64,000 nt of DNA from NCBI RefSeq assembly GCF_025154015.1, contig NZ_JAOAMV010000007.1, positions 1 to 64,000 of the forward strand, read 5' to 3'. Of the stretch, positions 17,922-26,750 are shown piece after piece; the stretch's first letter is position 1, and every line of letters starts with the position of its first letter. Origin of the DNA: Tsuneonella litorea (GTDB lineage Bacteria; Pseudomonadota; Alphaproteobacteria; Sphingomonadales; Sphingomonadaceae). The position numbers and the translations under genes are program-made. The notes beneath the pieces were generated by a model. That model searched no databases, was not told the DNA's origin, and was given only the letters and a program-made list of their open reading frames with translations.

Positions 17922-18638
17922 TCAGAGAGGAGCCCGCGCGTGACCCGCTCGGTCCGCCAGCCCCGCCAGATTGCAGACCCGAACGTGCGAACGGCCGTGG
18001 GTTTCGATCAGCTGCGCGGCACGCAGCTCGCTGAACTGGCGACTCACGGTTTCGATTGTCAGCCCCAGGCTGTCGGCGATGTCGCGGCGTGACATCGGCA
18101 GGTCCACTTGCGGCCCCAGCGCATCCCCGGTGCCGATGCGGTCCGCCATCGTCGCGAGGAATCCGGCGATGCGCTCCTGCGCGGTCTTCCGGCCGAGCGA
18201 AACGGACTTTTCACGGCTGCGGAGGAGCGCCTGCTGCATCCGTTCGAACAACGCCTTCATCACGGCCGCGTCGCTTTCGACGATCGAAATGAACGCGGTC
18301 GCCGGAAACGTCACCAGCGTGGTCCCGGCCAGGGCTGCAAGCAGGTAGTCGTGCGCCGGGGGGGACGCGATCCACAGGAGGTCCCCGGCGAAGTGGAAGG
18401 CGACGACCTGCTCGCGCCGGGCCGATGCAAGCGCCACCAGCTTCGCTGCACCCGATGCGATGAAAACGAACCGGTCGGCCCCCCTCTCGATCCGAAAGGT
18501 CTGGCCGCCCTCCAGCGCGACGGTCTGCGCGATTGCGCGCAGCGGCGGCGCCAGGGCCGGGGCGGAAGGTGCCGGGAGGACCGTCTCGACGAAATGCGGG
18601 AACGGGTCGCGCGGCGGGGAACGATGGCGATTCGTCAT
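17922..18638 (-). CDS. Crp/FNR-family regulator, FixK-like (no Fe-S cysteines)
   Basis: About 238 residues: cyclic-nucleotide-like beta roll (to about 110), long dimer helix, then helix-turn-helix MSRRDIADSLGLTIETVSRQ, whose E-x-x-S-R recognition residues match those that read TTGAT-N4-ATCAA. The N-terminus lacks the cysteines that hold the oxygen-sensing cluster of true FNR; the only Cys is near the C-terminus (VRVC). That points to a FixK-type protein. I prefer the ATG at 18638 because the earlier one at 18674 lies inside a perfect TTGAC-N4-GTCAA palindrome. It is upstream of ccoN on the same strand and probably controls it. Confidence 0.85.
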   Translation of the reverse strand: MTNRHRSPPRDPFPHFVETVLPAPSAPALAPPLRAIAQTVALEGGQTFRIERGADRFVFIASGAAKLVALASARREQVVAFHFAGDLLWIASPPAHDYLLAALAGTTLVTFPATAFISIVESDAAVMKALFERMQQALLRSREKSVSLGRKTAQERIAGFLATMADRIGTGDALGPQVDLPMSRRDIADSLGLTIETVSRQFSELRAAQLIETHGRSHVRVCNLAGLADRAGHARAPL

Positions 18639-18673
18639 GCGCGCCGTTTGCGCCGGAAGCGCCCCGGCGATCA

Positions 18674-18687
18674 TTGACCTGGGTCAA
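18674..18687. promoter_or_regulatory. perfect FNR/FixK-type palindrome before the regulator gene
   Basis: TTGAC-CTGG-GTCAA is a perfect 5+5 inverted repeat with the 4-bp spacer of Crp/FNR sites. Its centre is 42 bp upstream of the preferred start codon (18638). It suggests self-regulation, or control by another family member. Confidence 0.6.
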
Positions 18688-18712
18688 CCGCCGACAACCG
18701 GCCCGGCGTGTT

Positions 18713-18753
18713 GGCCGGCAGCGCGGGGGCCGGCAGCGCGGGGGCCGGCGGCG
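18713..18753. repeat. 15-bp GC-rich tandem repeat, about 2.7 copies
   Basis: The unit GGCCGGCAGCGCGGG occurs at 18713-18727 and 18728-18742 and partly at 18743-18753. It fills the gap between the stop of the CNNM/CBS gene and the regulator's promoter region. No function is evident; slippage would change promoter spacing only slightly. Confidence 0.75.
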
Positions 18754-18760
18754 CGCGCGC

Positions 18761-20056
18761 CTAGTCGGTGGCGGTCGCGATCAGCTTGTCGATCTTGCGC
18801 CCGTCCATGTCCGCCACCTCGATTCGCCAGCCCTGGTCGATGAAGCTCTCGCCCTCGTCGGGCAGCTTCTTGAGGTGCCACAGGACATAGCCGGCGGCGG
18901 TTGCGAATTCGTGGTCTTCGGGCAGGTCGATGGCGAGCCGCTCGGCCATTTCGTCGACCGGCAGCGCGCCCGAGATCAGCAGCGAACCGTCCTCGCGCTC
19001 GACGATCGCCGGCGCTTCGCCAAGATCGCTGTCGGAAGCGAAGTTGCCGACGATCGCGGTCAAGAGGTCGACCGGGGTGACGATCCCCTCGAGATGGCCG
19101 TACTCGTCATGGACCATCGCCATGGCGATCTCGGCCTGCTGCAGCGTGCGCAGCGCGTCCATCGCGTCGAGCTGGTCGGGGATCACCTCGGGCTTCTTCA
19201 TCATCGCGGCGAGATCGACGGTCTTGCCGGCAAGCAGCCTGCCGAGAACCTCCCGCACCTTGACCACGCCCAGCACCTTGTCGGGCGACCCTTCGGCCAC
19301 CGGCAGCAGCGAGTGCGGGCTGGCGTCGATCCGTGCGCGCAGCTCGGCCTCGGGCGCGTGGAGATCGAGCCAGTCGAGCTCGGTCCGCGGCGTCATCAGC
19401 GCACGGACCGGGCGGTCGGCGAGCCGGACCACGCCGGCGAGGATCTCGCTCTGCCCCGCCTCGATGACACCCGAGTGCGTGGCTTCGGCGAAGATCATGT
19501 GCAGTTCTTCGGCGGTCACCGCCCCTTGCGAACTCGGCCGCACCCCGAGCAGGCGGATGATCAGCGACGACGACCTGTCGAGCAGCCAGACCAGCGGGGC
19601 GGCGATCCGGGCGAGCAATGCCATGGGCCGGCTGGCGACAAGCGCGATCGGCAGGGCGGCGCGCAGGGCAATCTGCTTGGGCACCAGCTCGCCGACCACG
19701 AGGGTGGCATAGGTCGTCAGCCCGATGACGACGGCGAAACCGATTTCCCCGGCGTAGGCGGGCGGCACGCCGAGGAGCGCCAGCCGCTCGCCGGCCGGCC
19801 CGCCCAGGCTCGCGCCCGAGTAGGCGCCGGCCACGATACCGACGAGCGTGATCCCGATCTGCACCGTCGAGAGGAACTTGCCCGGGTCCGCCGCAAGCGA
19901 GAGCGCCGTCCGGGCCGCGCGGCTGCCACGCTCGGCCGCGCTCTTCAGGCGCGCGGGCTTGGCTGAAACGATCGCCAGTTCGCTCATCGCGAACAGGCCG
20001 TTCAGCACGATCAGCCCGGCGATGATCAAGAGGTCGGTCCAGGGAAATGGGGTCAC
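18761..20056 (-). CDS. CNNM/CBS/CorC_HlyC-domain membrane protein (hemolysin C-like family)
   Basis: About 431 residues from a GTG (VTPFPWTDLL), where the family N-terminus starts. A DUF21/CNNM membrane domain (several helices; LNGLFAMSELAIVSAKPARLK, VVGELVPKQIALR) precedes a CBS pair (RALMTPRTELDWLD, HSLLPVAEGSPDKVLGVVKV, VHDEYGHLEGIVTPVDLL) and a C-terminal CorC/HlyC domain. Relatives are linked to Mg2+/Co2+ transport or resistance; 'hemolysin' is a historical label. It lies upstream of the FixK-like gene on the same strand, separated by the tandem repeat. Confidence 0.88.
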   Translation of the reverse strand: MTPFPWTDLLIIAGLIVLNGLFAMSELAIVSAKPARLKSAAERGSRAARTALSLAADPGKFLSTVQIGITLVGIVAGAYSGASLGGPAGERLALLGVPPAYAGEIGFAVVIGLTTYATLVVGELVPKQIALRAALPIALVASRPMALLARIAAPLVWLLDRSSSLIIRLLGVRPSSQGAVTAEELHMIFAEATHSGVIEAGQSEILAGVVRLADRPVRALMTPRTELDWLDLHAPEAELRARIDASPHSLLPVAEGSPDKVLGVVKVREVLGRLLAGKTVDLAAMMKKPEVIPDQLDAMDALRTLQQAEIAMAMVHDEYGHLEGIVTPVDLLTAIVGNFASDSDLGEAPAIVEREDGSLLISGALPVDEMAERLAIDLPEDHEFATAAGYVLWHLKKLPDEGESFIDQGWRIEVADMDGRKIDKLIATATD

Positions 20057-20256
20057 GCGGCCGACCGCTAGCAGATTTGCCGGCCCGCGCCAGCGCCAAG
20101 CAGAGGTGCGCCAGTGTGGGGGACGCAACAGGCGACGGGAACGGCGCGCGGCAAGCGACGTTTCATGCACCGAGGCGCGGGTTGGGCGCGCTCGCCTTCA
20201 TGCGCGCGCCGGCCTTAACCGACGCGCCGAACGATAACAGGAAAAGGGACATACCC

Positions 20257-20943
20257 ATGCAGATTTCGCGCAAGATCACCGCCGGCTTCGCCGCGCTGTC
20301 GCTGCTGACCGTGTCGGCCTGCGTTACCGATCCGAACACCGGAGAGAAGAAGATTTCCCGCACCGCCATCGGCGGCGTCGGCGGCGCGGCCGCGGGTGCG
20401 CTGCTCGGCGGGCTGATCGGCGGCAAGACCGGGCGCATCGTGGGGGCCGTGGGCGGCGGCGCGATCGGCGGCGTCGTCGGCTACAAGATGGATCAGCAGA
20501 TCAAGGAGCTGAAGGACCAGACCGCCGGTTCGGGCGTGGACGTGACCTCGGTCGACGGGGGCAACGCGATCCTCGTCAACCTGCCCGACGGCGTGACCTT
20601 CGCCACCGGCAGCTACGCGATCAGCCCCGGCTTCCAGACCCTGCTCGACCGCGTGGCGAACAGCCTGATCCAGTATCCGAACAGCCTCGTCGACGTTTAT
20701 GGCTATACCGACACGGTCGGGTCGGCGGCGTCGAACCAGCGCCTGTCGGAACAGCGCGCGCAGGCGGTCGCCAACTACCTGATCAGCCGCGGGGTCAGCT
20801 CGGCCCGCATCCGCTGGATGGGCTTCGGCGAAACCAACCTGAAGGTGGCCACCGGCGACAACGTAAACGAACCGCTGAATCGCCGGGTCGAGATCAAGAT
20901 CGTCCCGCTGTCCGAGGCCGAAATCCGCGCTGCACAGGGATAA
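20257..20943 (+). CDS. OmpA-family lipoprotein with glycine-zipper domain
   Basis: The 228-residue protein starts behind AGGAAAAGGG. The signal peptide ends in a lipobox-like LLTVSAC (Cys at about 22). A Gly-rich zipper (about 38-75, GGVGGAAAGALLGGLIGG) is followed by an OmpA C-terminal peptidoglycan-binding domain with VDVYGYTDTVGSAASNQRLS and NRRVEIKI, the classic binding motif. It probably tethers the outer membrane to the wall. Similar to YiaD-type lipoproteins. A terminator follows. Confidence 0.9.
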   Translation: MQISRKITAGFAALSLLTVSACVTDPNTGEKKISRTAIGGVGGAAAGALLGGLIGGKTGRIVGAVGGGAIGGVVGYKMDQQIKELKDQTAGSGVDVTSVDGGNAILVNLPDGVTFATGSYAISPGFQTLLDRVANSLIQYPNSLVDVYGYTDTVGSAASNQRLSEQRAQAVANYLISRGVSSARIRWMGFGETNLKVATGDNVNEPLNRRVEIKIVPLSEAEIRAAQG

Positions 20944-20973
20944 GCCTCAGCCCCCTTGGGGTCGCACGCGAAA

Positions 20974-21004
20974 GGCCGGTCTCCGCAAGGGGGCCGGTCT
21001 TTTG
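20974..21004 (+). terminator. intrinsic terminator after the OmpA-family gene
   Basis: A 9-bp stem (with two G-T pairs) at 20976-20984/20989-20997 closes a GCAA tetraloop and is followed by TCTTTT. It lies 30 bp past the stop and may also slow readthrough from the convergent small gene. Confidence 0.7.
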
Positions 21005-21013
21005 CGTGTGGGG

Positions 21014-21280
21014 TCAGGCCGGGCAGTCGTCGGTGCGCCGCTTGCTGAAATTGCACGGCCTGCTCTTTGCGCGAACGGCCGGCGCGACCGCATCGGCTGG
21101 CGTCGATGCCTGCGGCCTGGGCGCGCTCAGCGGGGCGGGCTGCTGCACGCCGGTGGCCGCTGGGCGGGCCGGCTGCCCCCTGTCCGGTGGCGCCTTTGCC
21201 GGCTGCTGTTGAACCGTCGTCGCCGCCATCAGCGCGGGCACGACGGCCAGGGATAACAGGATTGCTCGAGGTGGAGTCAT
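21014..21280 (-). CDS. small secreted Pro/Ala-rich protein
   Basis: The 88-residue ORF has AAGGAG nine bases before its ATG (21280). Residues 1-20 form a signal peptide (AILLSLAVVPALMA). The middle is a Pro/Ala/Gln-rich linker and the C-terminus holds two cysteines in CNFSKRRTDDC, likely a disulfide. I do not know the family. It converges on the OmpA-family gene. Confidence 0.65.
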   Translation of the reverse strand: MTPPRAILLSLAVVPALMAATTVQQQPAKAPPDRGQPARPAATGVQQPAPLSAPRPQASTPADAVAPAVRAKSRPCNFSKRRTDDCPA

Positions 21281-21404
21281 GCGCGCCGCTCCTTTGCAGG
21301 GCGTCCAGAATTGGACCGGGCTGTACGACTCGCTTCCCGGACGGAAGCTCACTCGCCTTGCAGAGTGCGCCTCTCCCCGGAGAATGCAAGCCTCGCGGCC
21401 GGTC

Positions 21405-22184
21405 TCACCCCGCGATCGCCGCGGCCCGTGCCGCCAGCCGGTCCACGGCGGCGCCGTGGATGCCCGGTGCGCTGATCAGCAGTCCGAACGCGCGCGGATC
21501 GCGCTTGTTGTAGGCCAGCGGCCGGCCGAATGCGTCGGTGGTCTCGGCGCCCGCCTCGCGCGCGATCAGCGCGGCGGCGCCGATGTCCCACTCCCAGCCC
21601 CAGCGCAGCGTGGCGAGGAGGTCCGCCTCGTCTGCCGCGACCATCGCCGCACGCAGCGCGATCGAGTTGGGCTTGTCGACCGGCACCAGGTCGCGGTCTT
21701 CCTTCGGCAGCGCGTCGGTCGGTACCCGCGCGCCGGGGAAGCTCTCGCGCTGCGAGGCCGCCAGCCGATCGCCATTGCGCCACGCGCCCTGGCCGGCAAT
21801 CGCGTGCCAGAATTCCTCGCGTGCCGGCGCAGCGAGAAAGCCGACCAGCGGGCGCCCCCCGCTGATCAGCGCGACCGACACCGCCCAGCCGGTCCGGCCG
21901 CGAATGAAGTCGCGCGTGCCGTCGACCGGATCGACCAGCCAGATCAGGTCGCGGTCGAGCCGCGAGGGGTCGTCGGCGGTTTCCTCGCTCAGCCATCCGG
22001 CGGCGGGCAGCAGCGCGCCCAGTTCGCGCTTGAGGAAGGCGTCGACCGCGAGGTCCGCGTCGCACACCGGGTTTCCGGGGGTCTTGTCCCACGCCTTGAG
22101 CGCGTGGCCGGTCCCCGGCCACATCGCATGCGCGACCCGGCCCGCTTCGCGAACGATCGCCTCGAGACGCGCGGCGTCTATCAT
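21405..22184 (-). CDS. inositol-monophosphatase-family phosphatase (CysQ/SuhB/HisN-like)
   Basis: The 259-residue metal-dependent sugar-phosphatase-family protein carries the three family motifs: WLSEET (about 65-70), [12 protein letters not shown] (about 82-93) and [11 protein letters not shown] (about 196-206), which bind Mg2+ and the phosphate. Substrate could be inositol phosphate, 3'-phosphoadenosine 5'-phosphate or histidinol phosphate; the sequence does not decide. Divergent from sucC. Confidence 0.87.
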   Translation of the reverse strand: MIDAARLEAIVREAGRVAHAMWPGTGHALKAWDKTPGNPVCDADLAVDAFLKRELGALLPAAGWLSEETADDPSRLDRDLIWLVDPVDGTRDFIRGRTGWAVSVALISGGRPLVGFLAAPAREEFWHAIAGQGAWRNGDRLAASQRESFPGARVPTDALPKEDRDLVPVDKPNSIALRAAMVAADEADLLATLRWGWEWDIGAAALIAREAGAETTDAFGRPLAYNKRDPRAFGLLISAPGIHGAAVDRLAARAAAIAG

Positions 22185-22300
22185 GCGGCACAGAACATCT
22201 TGCCGCCTTGGCCGGGGCGGTCGGCCTTTTCAAGCACGCCGATCCATGCTTAGGCCGCGCGCGAATCCCTCTTTCCCACGCAAGGCACGCGAACCTCCCG

Positions 22301-23500
22301 ATGAACATCCACGAATACCAGGCCAAGGAACTCCTCGCCAAGCACGGCATCCCCGTCCCCGCCGGTCACGCGGCGCTCTCGGTCGAAGAGGCTGTCGAGG
22401 CGGCGAGGAAGCTTCCCGGGCCGCTCTATGTCGTCAAGGCGCAGATCCACGCGGGCGGGCGCGGGAAGGGCACCTTCGCCGAGCTTCCCGCCGGATCGAA
22501 GGGCGGCGTGCGGCTGGCGAAGAGCCTCGAGGAAGTCGAGGCGAACGCGAAGGAGATGCTCGGCAACACGCTGGTGACCGTGCAGACCGGCGCGGCGGGC
22601 AAGCAGGTCAACCGCCTCTACGTGACCGATGGGGTCGACATCGCGAAGGAATACTACCTCTCGCTGCTGGTCGACCGCGCGAGCGGCCGGGTCGCGTTCG
22701 TCGTCTCGACCGAGGGCGGTATGGACATCGAGGCGGTCGCCCACGACACGCCGGAAAAGATCACGACCTTCACCGTCGACCCGGCGCAAGGGTTCCAGCC
22801 GCACCACGGTCGCGCGGTGGCGTTCGCGCTCAAGCTGAAGGGCGATCTCAACAAGCAGGCGCAGAAGCTCGCCCGGCAGCTCTACGACGCGTTCATGGCG
22901 ACCGACTGCTCGATGCTCGAGATCAACCCGCTGGTCGAATCCGAGGACGGCAAGCTGCTGGTGCTCGACGCGAAGATGAGCTTCGATTCGAACGCGCTCT
23001 ACCGCCATCCCGACATCGAGGCGCTGCGCGACGAGACCGAGGAAGATCCCGCCGAGGTCGAGGCGAGCGAGTACGACCTCGCCTACATCAAGCTCGACGG
23101 CAACATCGGCTGCATGGTCAACGGCGCGGGCCTGGCGATGGCGACGATGGACATCATCAAGCTGAACGGGGCGTTCCCGGCGAACTTCCTCGACGTCGGC
23201 GGCGGTGCCTCGAAGGAGAAGGTCACCGCCGCGTTCAAGATCATTCTCAAGGACCCGGCGGTCGAGGGGATCCTCGTCAACATCTTCGGCGGGATCATGA
23301 AGTGCGACGTGATCGCCGAAGGGATCGTCGCTGCGGCCAAGGACGTGAACCTGTCGGTCCCGCTCGTCGTCCGGCTCGAGGGCACCAACGTCGAGAAGGG
23401 CAAGGACATCCTTGCCAACTCAGGGTTGCCGATCGTCGCCGCCGACGATCTCGGTGACGCCGCGCGCAAGATCGTCGCGGAGGTCAAGCAGGCGGCGTGA
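22301..23500 (+). CDS. sucC: succinyl-CoA synthetase subunit beta SucC
   Basis: The 399-residue ATP-grasp subunit begins [16 protein letters not shown], as in the family, and contains the nucleotide-binding [12 protein letters not shown], the metal-binding SMLEINPLV, and [15 protein letters not shown] near the C-terminus. It makes succinate and ATP/GTP from succinyl-CoA in the TCA cycle with SucD. Unusually for textbook layouts, sucD does not follow; etfBA does. No strong ribosome-binding site is seen before the ATG. Confidence 0.95.
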   Translation: MNIHEYQAKELLAKHGIPVPAGHAALSVEEAVEAARKLPGPLYVVKAQIHAGGRGKGTFAELPAGSKGGVRLAKSLEEVEANAKEMLGNTLVTVQTGAAGKQVNRLYVTDGVDIAKEYYLSLLVDRASGRVAFVVSTEGGMDIEAVAHDTPEKITTFTVDPAQGFQPHHGRAVAFALKLKGDLNKQAQKLARQLYDAFMATDCSMLEINPLVESEDGKLLVLDAKMSFDSNALYRHPDIEALRDETEEDPAEVEASEYDLAYIKLDGNIGCMVNGAGLAMATMDIIKLNGAFPANFLDVGGGASKEKVTAAFKIILKDPAVEGILVNIFGGIMKCDVIAEGIVAAAKDVNLSVPLVVRLEGTNVEKGKDILANSGLPIVAADDLGDAARKIVAEVKQAA

Positions 23501-23505
23501 GTCGG

Positions 23506-23533
23506 TTGACGCTTACGTAAAGGTCATTTAGAC
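23506..23533 (+). promoter_or_regulatory. candidate etfBA promoter with LiuR-like operator
   Basis: Positions 23506-23521 read TTGACG-CTTA-CGTAAA, 11 of 12 conserved bases of a TTGACG-N4-CGTCAA dyad like those of MerR-type LiuR regulators, which control branched-chain amino acid/fatty acid oxidation and etf genes in proteobacteria. TTGACG can also serve as a -35 box, with TTAGAC (23528-23533) as a weak -10 at 16-bp spacing, so a bound repressor would block the promoter. It is 38 bp before the etfB start. Confidence 0.5.
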
Positions 23534-23570
23534 GGCGCGGCAACGGCGCTGAAACGAAGGAATGGATGCC

Positions 23571-24323
23571 ATGAAGATCCTCGTCCCGGTCAAGCGGGTG
23601 ATCGACTACAACGTGAAGCCGCGGGTGAAGGCCGACGGCTCGGGCGTCGATCTCGCCAACGTCAAGATGAGCATGAACCCGTTCGACGAGATCGCGGTCG
23701 AGGAAGCGCTGCGGCTGAAGGAAAAGGGCGGGGCGACCGAGGTCGTGGTGGTGTCCATCGGCCCGGCCAAGGCGACCGAGACGCTGCGTACCGGCCTCGC
23801 GATGGGTGCCGACCGCGCGATCCTCGTCCAGGTCGACGACGGGACCGAGGTCGAGCCGCTGGCGGTCGCCAAGATCCTCAAGGCCATCGCCGACGCCGAG
23901 CAGCCTGGCCTCGTGATCCTCGGCAAGCAGGCGATCGACGACGATTCGAACCAGACCGGCCAGATGCTCGCCGCCCTCATGGGCCGGCCGCAGGGCACCT
24001 TCGCCAACACCGTCACCGTCGAGGGCGATTCGGTCACCGTCAAGCGCGAGATCGACGGCGGGCTGGAAACCGTGAAGCTGTCGCTTCCCGCGATCGTCAC
24101 CACCGACCTGCGCCTGAACGAGCCGCGCTACGCCTCGCTGCCGAACATCATGAAGGCGAAGTCCAAGCCGCTCGATACCAAGTCGCCCGCCGACTTCGGC
24201 GTCGACATCGCGCCGCGCCTCAAGACCGTGAAGGTCGCCGAGCCGCCGGTCCGCCAGGCGGGCGTGAAGGTCGCCGACGTCGACGAACTGGTCGCCAAGA
24301 TGAAGGCGCTGGGCATCGCCTGA
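23571..24323 (+). CDS. etfB: electron transfer flavoprotein subunit beta EtfB
   Basis: The 250-residue protein starts at [15 protein letters not shown]; the ATG nine bases earlier sits too near the AAGGA site. Family motifs include [48 protein letters not shown] and the C-terminal [18 protein letters not shown]. With EtfA it carries electrons from acyl-CoA and similar dehydrogenases to ETF-quinone oxidoreductase. etfA follows after 26 bp. Confidence 0.95.
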   Translation: MKILVPVKRVIDYNVKPRVKADGSGVDLANVKMSMNPFDEIAVEEALRLKEKGGATEVVVVSIGPAKATETLRTGLAMGADRAILVQVDDGTEVEPLAVAKILKAIADAEQPGLVILGKQAIDDDSNQTGQMLAALMGRPQGTFANTVTVEGDSVTVKREIDGGLETVKLSLPAIVTTDLRLNEPRYASLPNIMKAKSKPLDTKSPADFGVDIAPRLKTVKVAEPPVRQAGVKVADVDELVAKMKALGIA

Positions 24324-24349
24324 GCATTTCCCGAGGAAGGTTTAGACAC

Positions 24350-25279
24350 ATGAAGACTCTCGTTCTCGTCGAACACGACAACGCCTCGGTGAAGGATGCC
24401 ACGCTGGCCGTGGTCACCGCCGCAGCGAAGCTGGGCGAAGTGCACCTGCTCGTCGCCGGCAAGGGCTGCGCGGGCGTGGCCGATGCCGCCGCGAAGATCG
24501 CCGGCGTGGGCAAGGTCCACCTGGCCGACGACCCAGCCTACGAGCATCAACTGCCCGAGAACGTCGCCCCGCTCGTCGCGGGCCTGATGGACAGCCACGA
24601 CGCGTTCCTCGCGCCCGCCACGACCACCGGCAAGAACATTGCCCCGCGCGTCGCCGCGCTGCTCGACGTGATGCAGGTGTCCGAGATCATCGGGATCGAG
24701 GGCGAGCGGACGTTCACCCGCCCGATCTATGCCGGCAACGCGATCGCCACGGTCGAATCGAGCGACCCCAAGCTCGTCATCACCGTGCGCGGCACCGCGT
24801 TCGACAAGGCCGCGACCGAAGGCGGCAGCGGCACCGTCGAGGCGGTCTCCGGCCCCGGCGATGCCGGCACCTCGAGCTTCGTCGGCAGCGAGCTCGCCAA
24901 GAGCGAACGGCCTGAACTCACCAGCGCCAAGGTGATCGTCTCGGGCGGCCGCGCGCTGAAGGACGCCGACACCTTCAAGGAGGTCATCCTGCCGCTTGCC
25001 GACAAGCTCGGCGCGGGCGTCGGCGCGAGCCGCGCGGCGGTCGACGCGGGCTACGTGCCCAACGACTACCAGGTCGGCCAGACCGGCAAGATCGTCGCCC
25101 CGGAAGTCTACATCGCGATCGGCATCTCGGGCGCGATCCAGCACCTTGCGGGGATGAAGGATTCCAAGACCATCATCGCCATCAACAAGGACGAGGACGC
25201 CCCGATCTTCCAGGTCGCCGACATCGGCCTCGTGGCGGACCTGTTCAAGGCGGTGCCGGAGCTGACCGAAAAGCTCTGA
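24350..25279 (+). CDS. etfA: electron transfer flavoprotein subunit alpha EtfA
   Basis: The 309-residue FAD-binding subunit shows the C-terminal signature [11 protein letters not shown], then [23 protein letters not shown] and [19 protein letters not shown], the FAD site. GAGGAAGG lies about ten bases before the ATG. Forms the heterodimer with EtfB. Confidence 0.95.
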   Translation: MKTLVLVEHDNASVKDATLAVVTAAAKLGEVHLLVAGKGCAGVADAAAKIAGVGKVHLADDPAYEHQLPENVAPLVAGLMDSHDAFLAPATTTGKNIAPRVAALLDVMQVSEIIGIEGERTFTRPIYAGNAIATVESSDPKLVITVRGTAFDKAATEGGSGTVEAVSGPGDAGTSSFVGSELAKSERPELTSAKVIVSGGRALKDADTFKEVILPLADKLGAGVGASRAAVDAGYVPNDYQVGQTGKIVAPEVYIAIGISGAIQHLAGMKDSKTIIAINKDEDAPIFQVADIGLVADLFKAVPELTEKL

Positions 25280-25342
25280 CCGGCAACCCATTGCATCGAT
25301 CCCCTCGCGCGCGCTATTCTGGCGGGCGGGGGGAGATCGATC

Positions 25343-26230
25343 ATGCCGAAGCGCGTGATGGCCGCAATCGCGGCGATGTCCGCAACAGTCGCGGGGGCGG
25401 CATCCCCGGCACTTGTCGAGCTCAAGCCGAGCACCAGTTGGCATCTCGACTATGCCGAGACCTATTGCCGCCTCGCCCGCGAGTTCGGGACCGACGGACA
25501 CAAGACGCTGTTCTACCTCGAGCAGTACGAGCCGGGCGCGGGCTTTGCCGTGCTGGTTGCAGGACACGCCATCGAAGCGGAGAAGCTTCGCAGGCCATCG
25601 GTGCGGTTCGCGCCCGTCGGGGGTGCGGCTGTGGGTGACCGTCTCACCCCGTCGACCATGGAGACGTACGGATCGGGCTTCCTCGTCAGCGGAATGCCCC
25701 TGCTCGCTGAAGACGAGGGAGCAAGCCGCCCCGCGGACCCAGGGGTTCGCGCAGCGGCGCGAAAGCCCGTCGATCCGCGCGATGCCGCACCCATCACCGC
25801 CCTGGAGGTTCTCGGCGGGAATACCGTGAAGCTGCGGTTGCTGCTCGGCCCGATGGACAGGCCGGTAGAGGCGATGAACGCCTGCACCGAGGAGCTCCTG
25901 ACCCACTGGGGGATCGACGTGGCACAACATCGCACGCGGATGCAGGCGCCCGAACCCGCGAACTATCCGGGCGACTGGCTGAACGCGAGCGACTATCCGA
26001 AGGATCTGCTTCAGGTTGGCGCGCAGGGCCTCGTCTGGATCCGCCTCAATGTGGACGAAAACGGCAATCCCACCGCGTGCGAAGTCCAGCAGAAAACCGA
26101 TCCGCCGGGCTTCGCCGACGTGGTTTGCCAGCAGGTGATGAAGAAGGCCCGATTCCGGCCGGCACTCAATGCCGAAGGCAAGCCGATGAAGTCCTATTGG
26201 CGTACCTCGGTGCGGTTCAAGAGCCCCTGA
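25343..26230 (+). CDS. secreted protein with TonB C-terminal-like domain
   Basis: The 295-residue protein has a GGGGGAGA site, a signal peptide (about 1-22) and a C-terminal domain like that of Ton[27 protein letters not shown], then [25 protein letters not shown]. There is no TonB-type N-terminal anchor followed by a Pro-rich rod, so it is probably not an energy transducer but a periplasmic protein of the TonB-C fold often found in Sphingomonadales. Its last 14 bases overlap the convergent GNAT gene. Confidence 0.7.
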   Translation: MPKRVMAAIAAMSATVAGAASPALVELKPSTSWHLDYAETYCRLAREFGTDGHKTLFYLEQYEPGAGFAVLVAGHAIEAEKLRRPSVRFAPVGGAAVGDRLTPSTMETYGSGFLVSGMPLLAEDEGASRPADPGVRAAARKPVDPRDAAPITALEVLGGNTVKLRLLLGPMDRPVEAMNACTEELLTHWGIDVAQHRTRMQAPEPANYPGDWLNASDYPKDLLQVGAQGLVWIRLNVDENGNPTACEVQQKTDPPGFADVVCQQVMKKARFRPALNAEGKPMKSYWRTSVRFKSP

Positions 26231-26750
26231 CCCCGGGCCGACTGAACAGGCGTACAGGGGACCCGTCCGGCAAGGCGCTGTCCCGGGTCGGTGCGAAGCC
26301 GAGCCGCTCCGCCAAGGCGATCGAGGGGGCATTGTCCGGATGGATAATGCAGACGACTTCGCGCGGGCCGTGGACACGATCGAACCAGGCGAAAACCGCC
26401 TCCATCACCTCGCGGGCATAACCCTTCCCGGTTTGGTCCGCGGCCATGATCCAGCCGGCTTCCGGCTTGTCGTCGAAGTCTTCGCCGAGTCCGCGCCACG
26501 TGTGGAATATTCCGCAGTTGCCGATGTAGGCGGGCCTGCCCCTCTCGCGAACCGCAAAGCTGCCGTATCCGTGCAGCAGCCAGCTGCCCGCGTTGCGCAT
26601 GAAGCGCGTGACGTGATCGAGGCGCGTGGGCGGGGCGCCGAAGTAGTGCCAGGTCCGCGGGTCCTGCATCATCGAGAAATTATCCGGTTCGTCCGCGGCG
26701 ACAGGCTGCCACAACTCCAGCCGTTCCGTGGTCAGCAGCGGTCCGCTCAA
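26217..26750 (-). CDS. GNAT-family acetyltransferase (RimJ/RimL type)
   Basis: The 177-residue protein begins LLTTERLELWQPV, the usual start of RimJ/L-type GNATs, and contains YIGNCGIFHTW, AGWIMAADQTGKGYAREVMEA (the acetyl-CoA loop) and IHPDNAPSIALAERLGF. The best start is TTG at 26750, which overlaps the DUF445 stop (TTGA). The frame runs much further upstream only as a shadow of that gene. Target unknown. Confidence 0.8.
   Translation of the reverse strand: MSGPLLTTERLELWQPVAADEPDNFSMMQDPRTWHYFGAPPTRLDHVTRFMRNAGSWLLHGYGSFAVRERGRPAYIGNCGIFHTWRGLGEDFDDKPEAGWIMAADQTGKGYAREVMEAVFAWFDRVHGPREVVCIIHPDNAPSIALAERLGFAPTRDSALPDGSPVRLFSRPGVRGS

Noticed and set aside
24128-26377. 749-codon minus-strand frame opposite etfB, etfA and the TonB-C-domain gene
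   Set aside because: No recognisable domain, and it covers three well-supported plus-strand genes in full.
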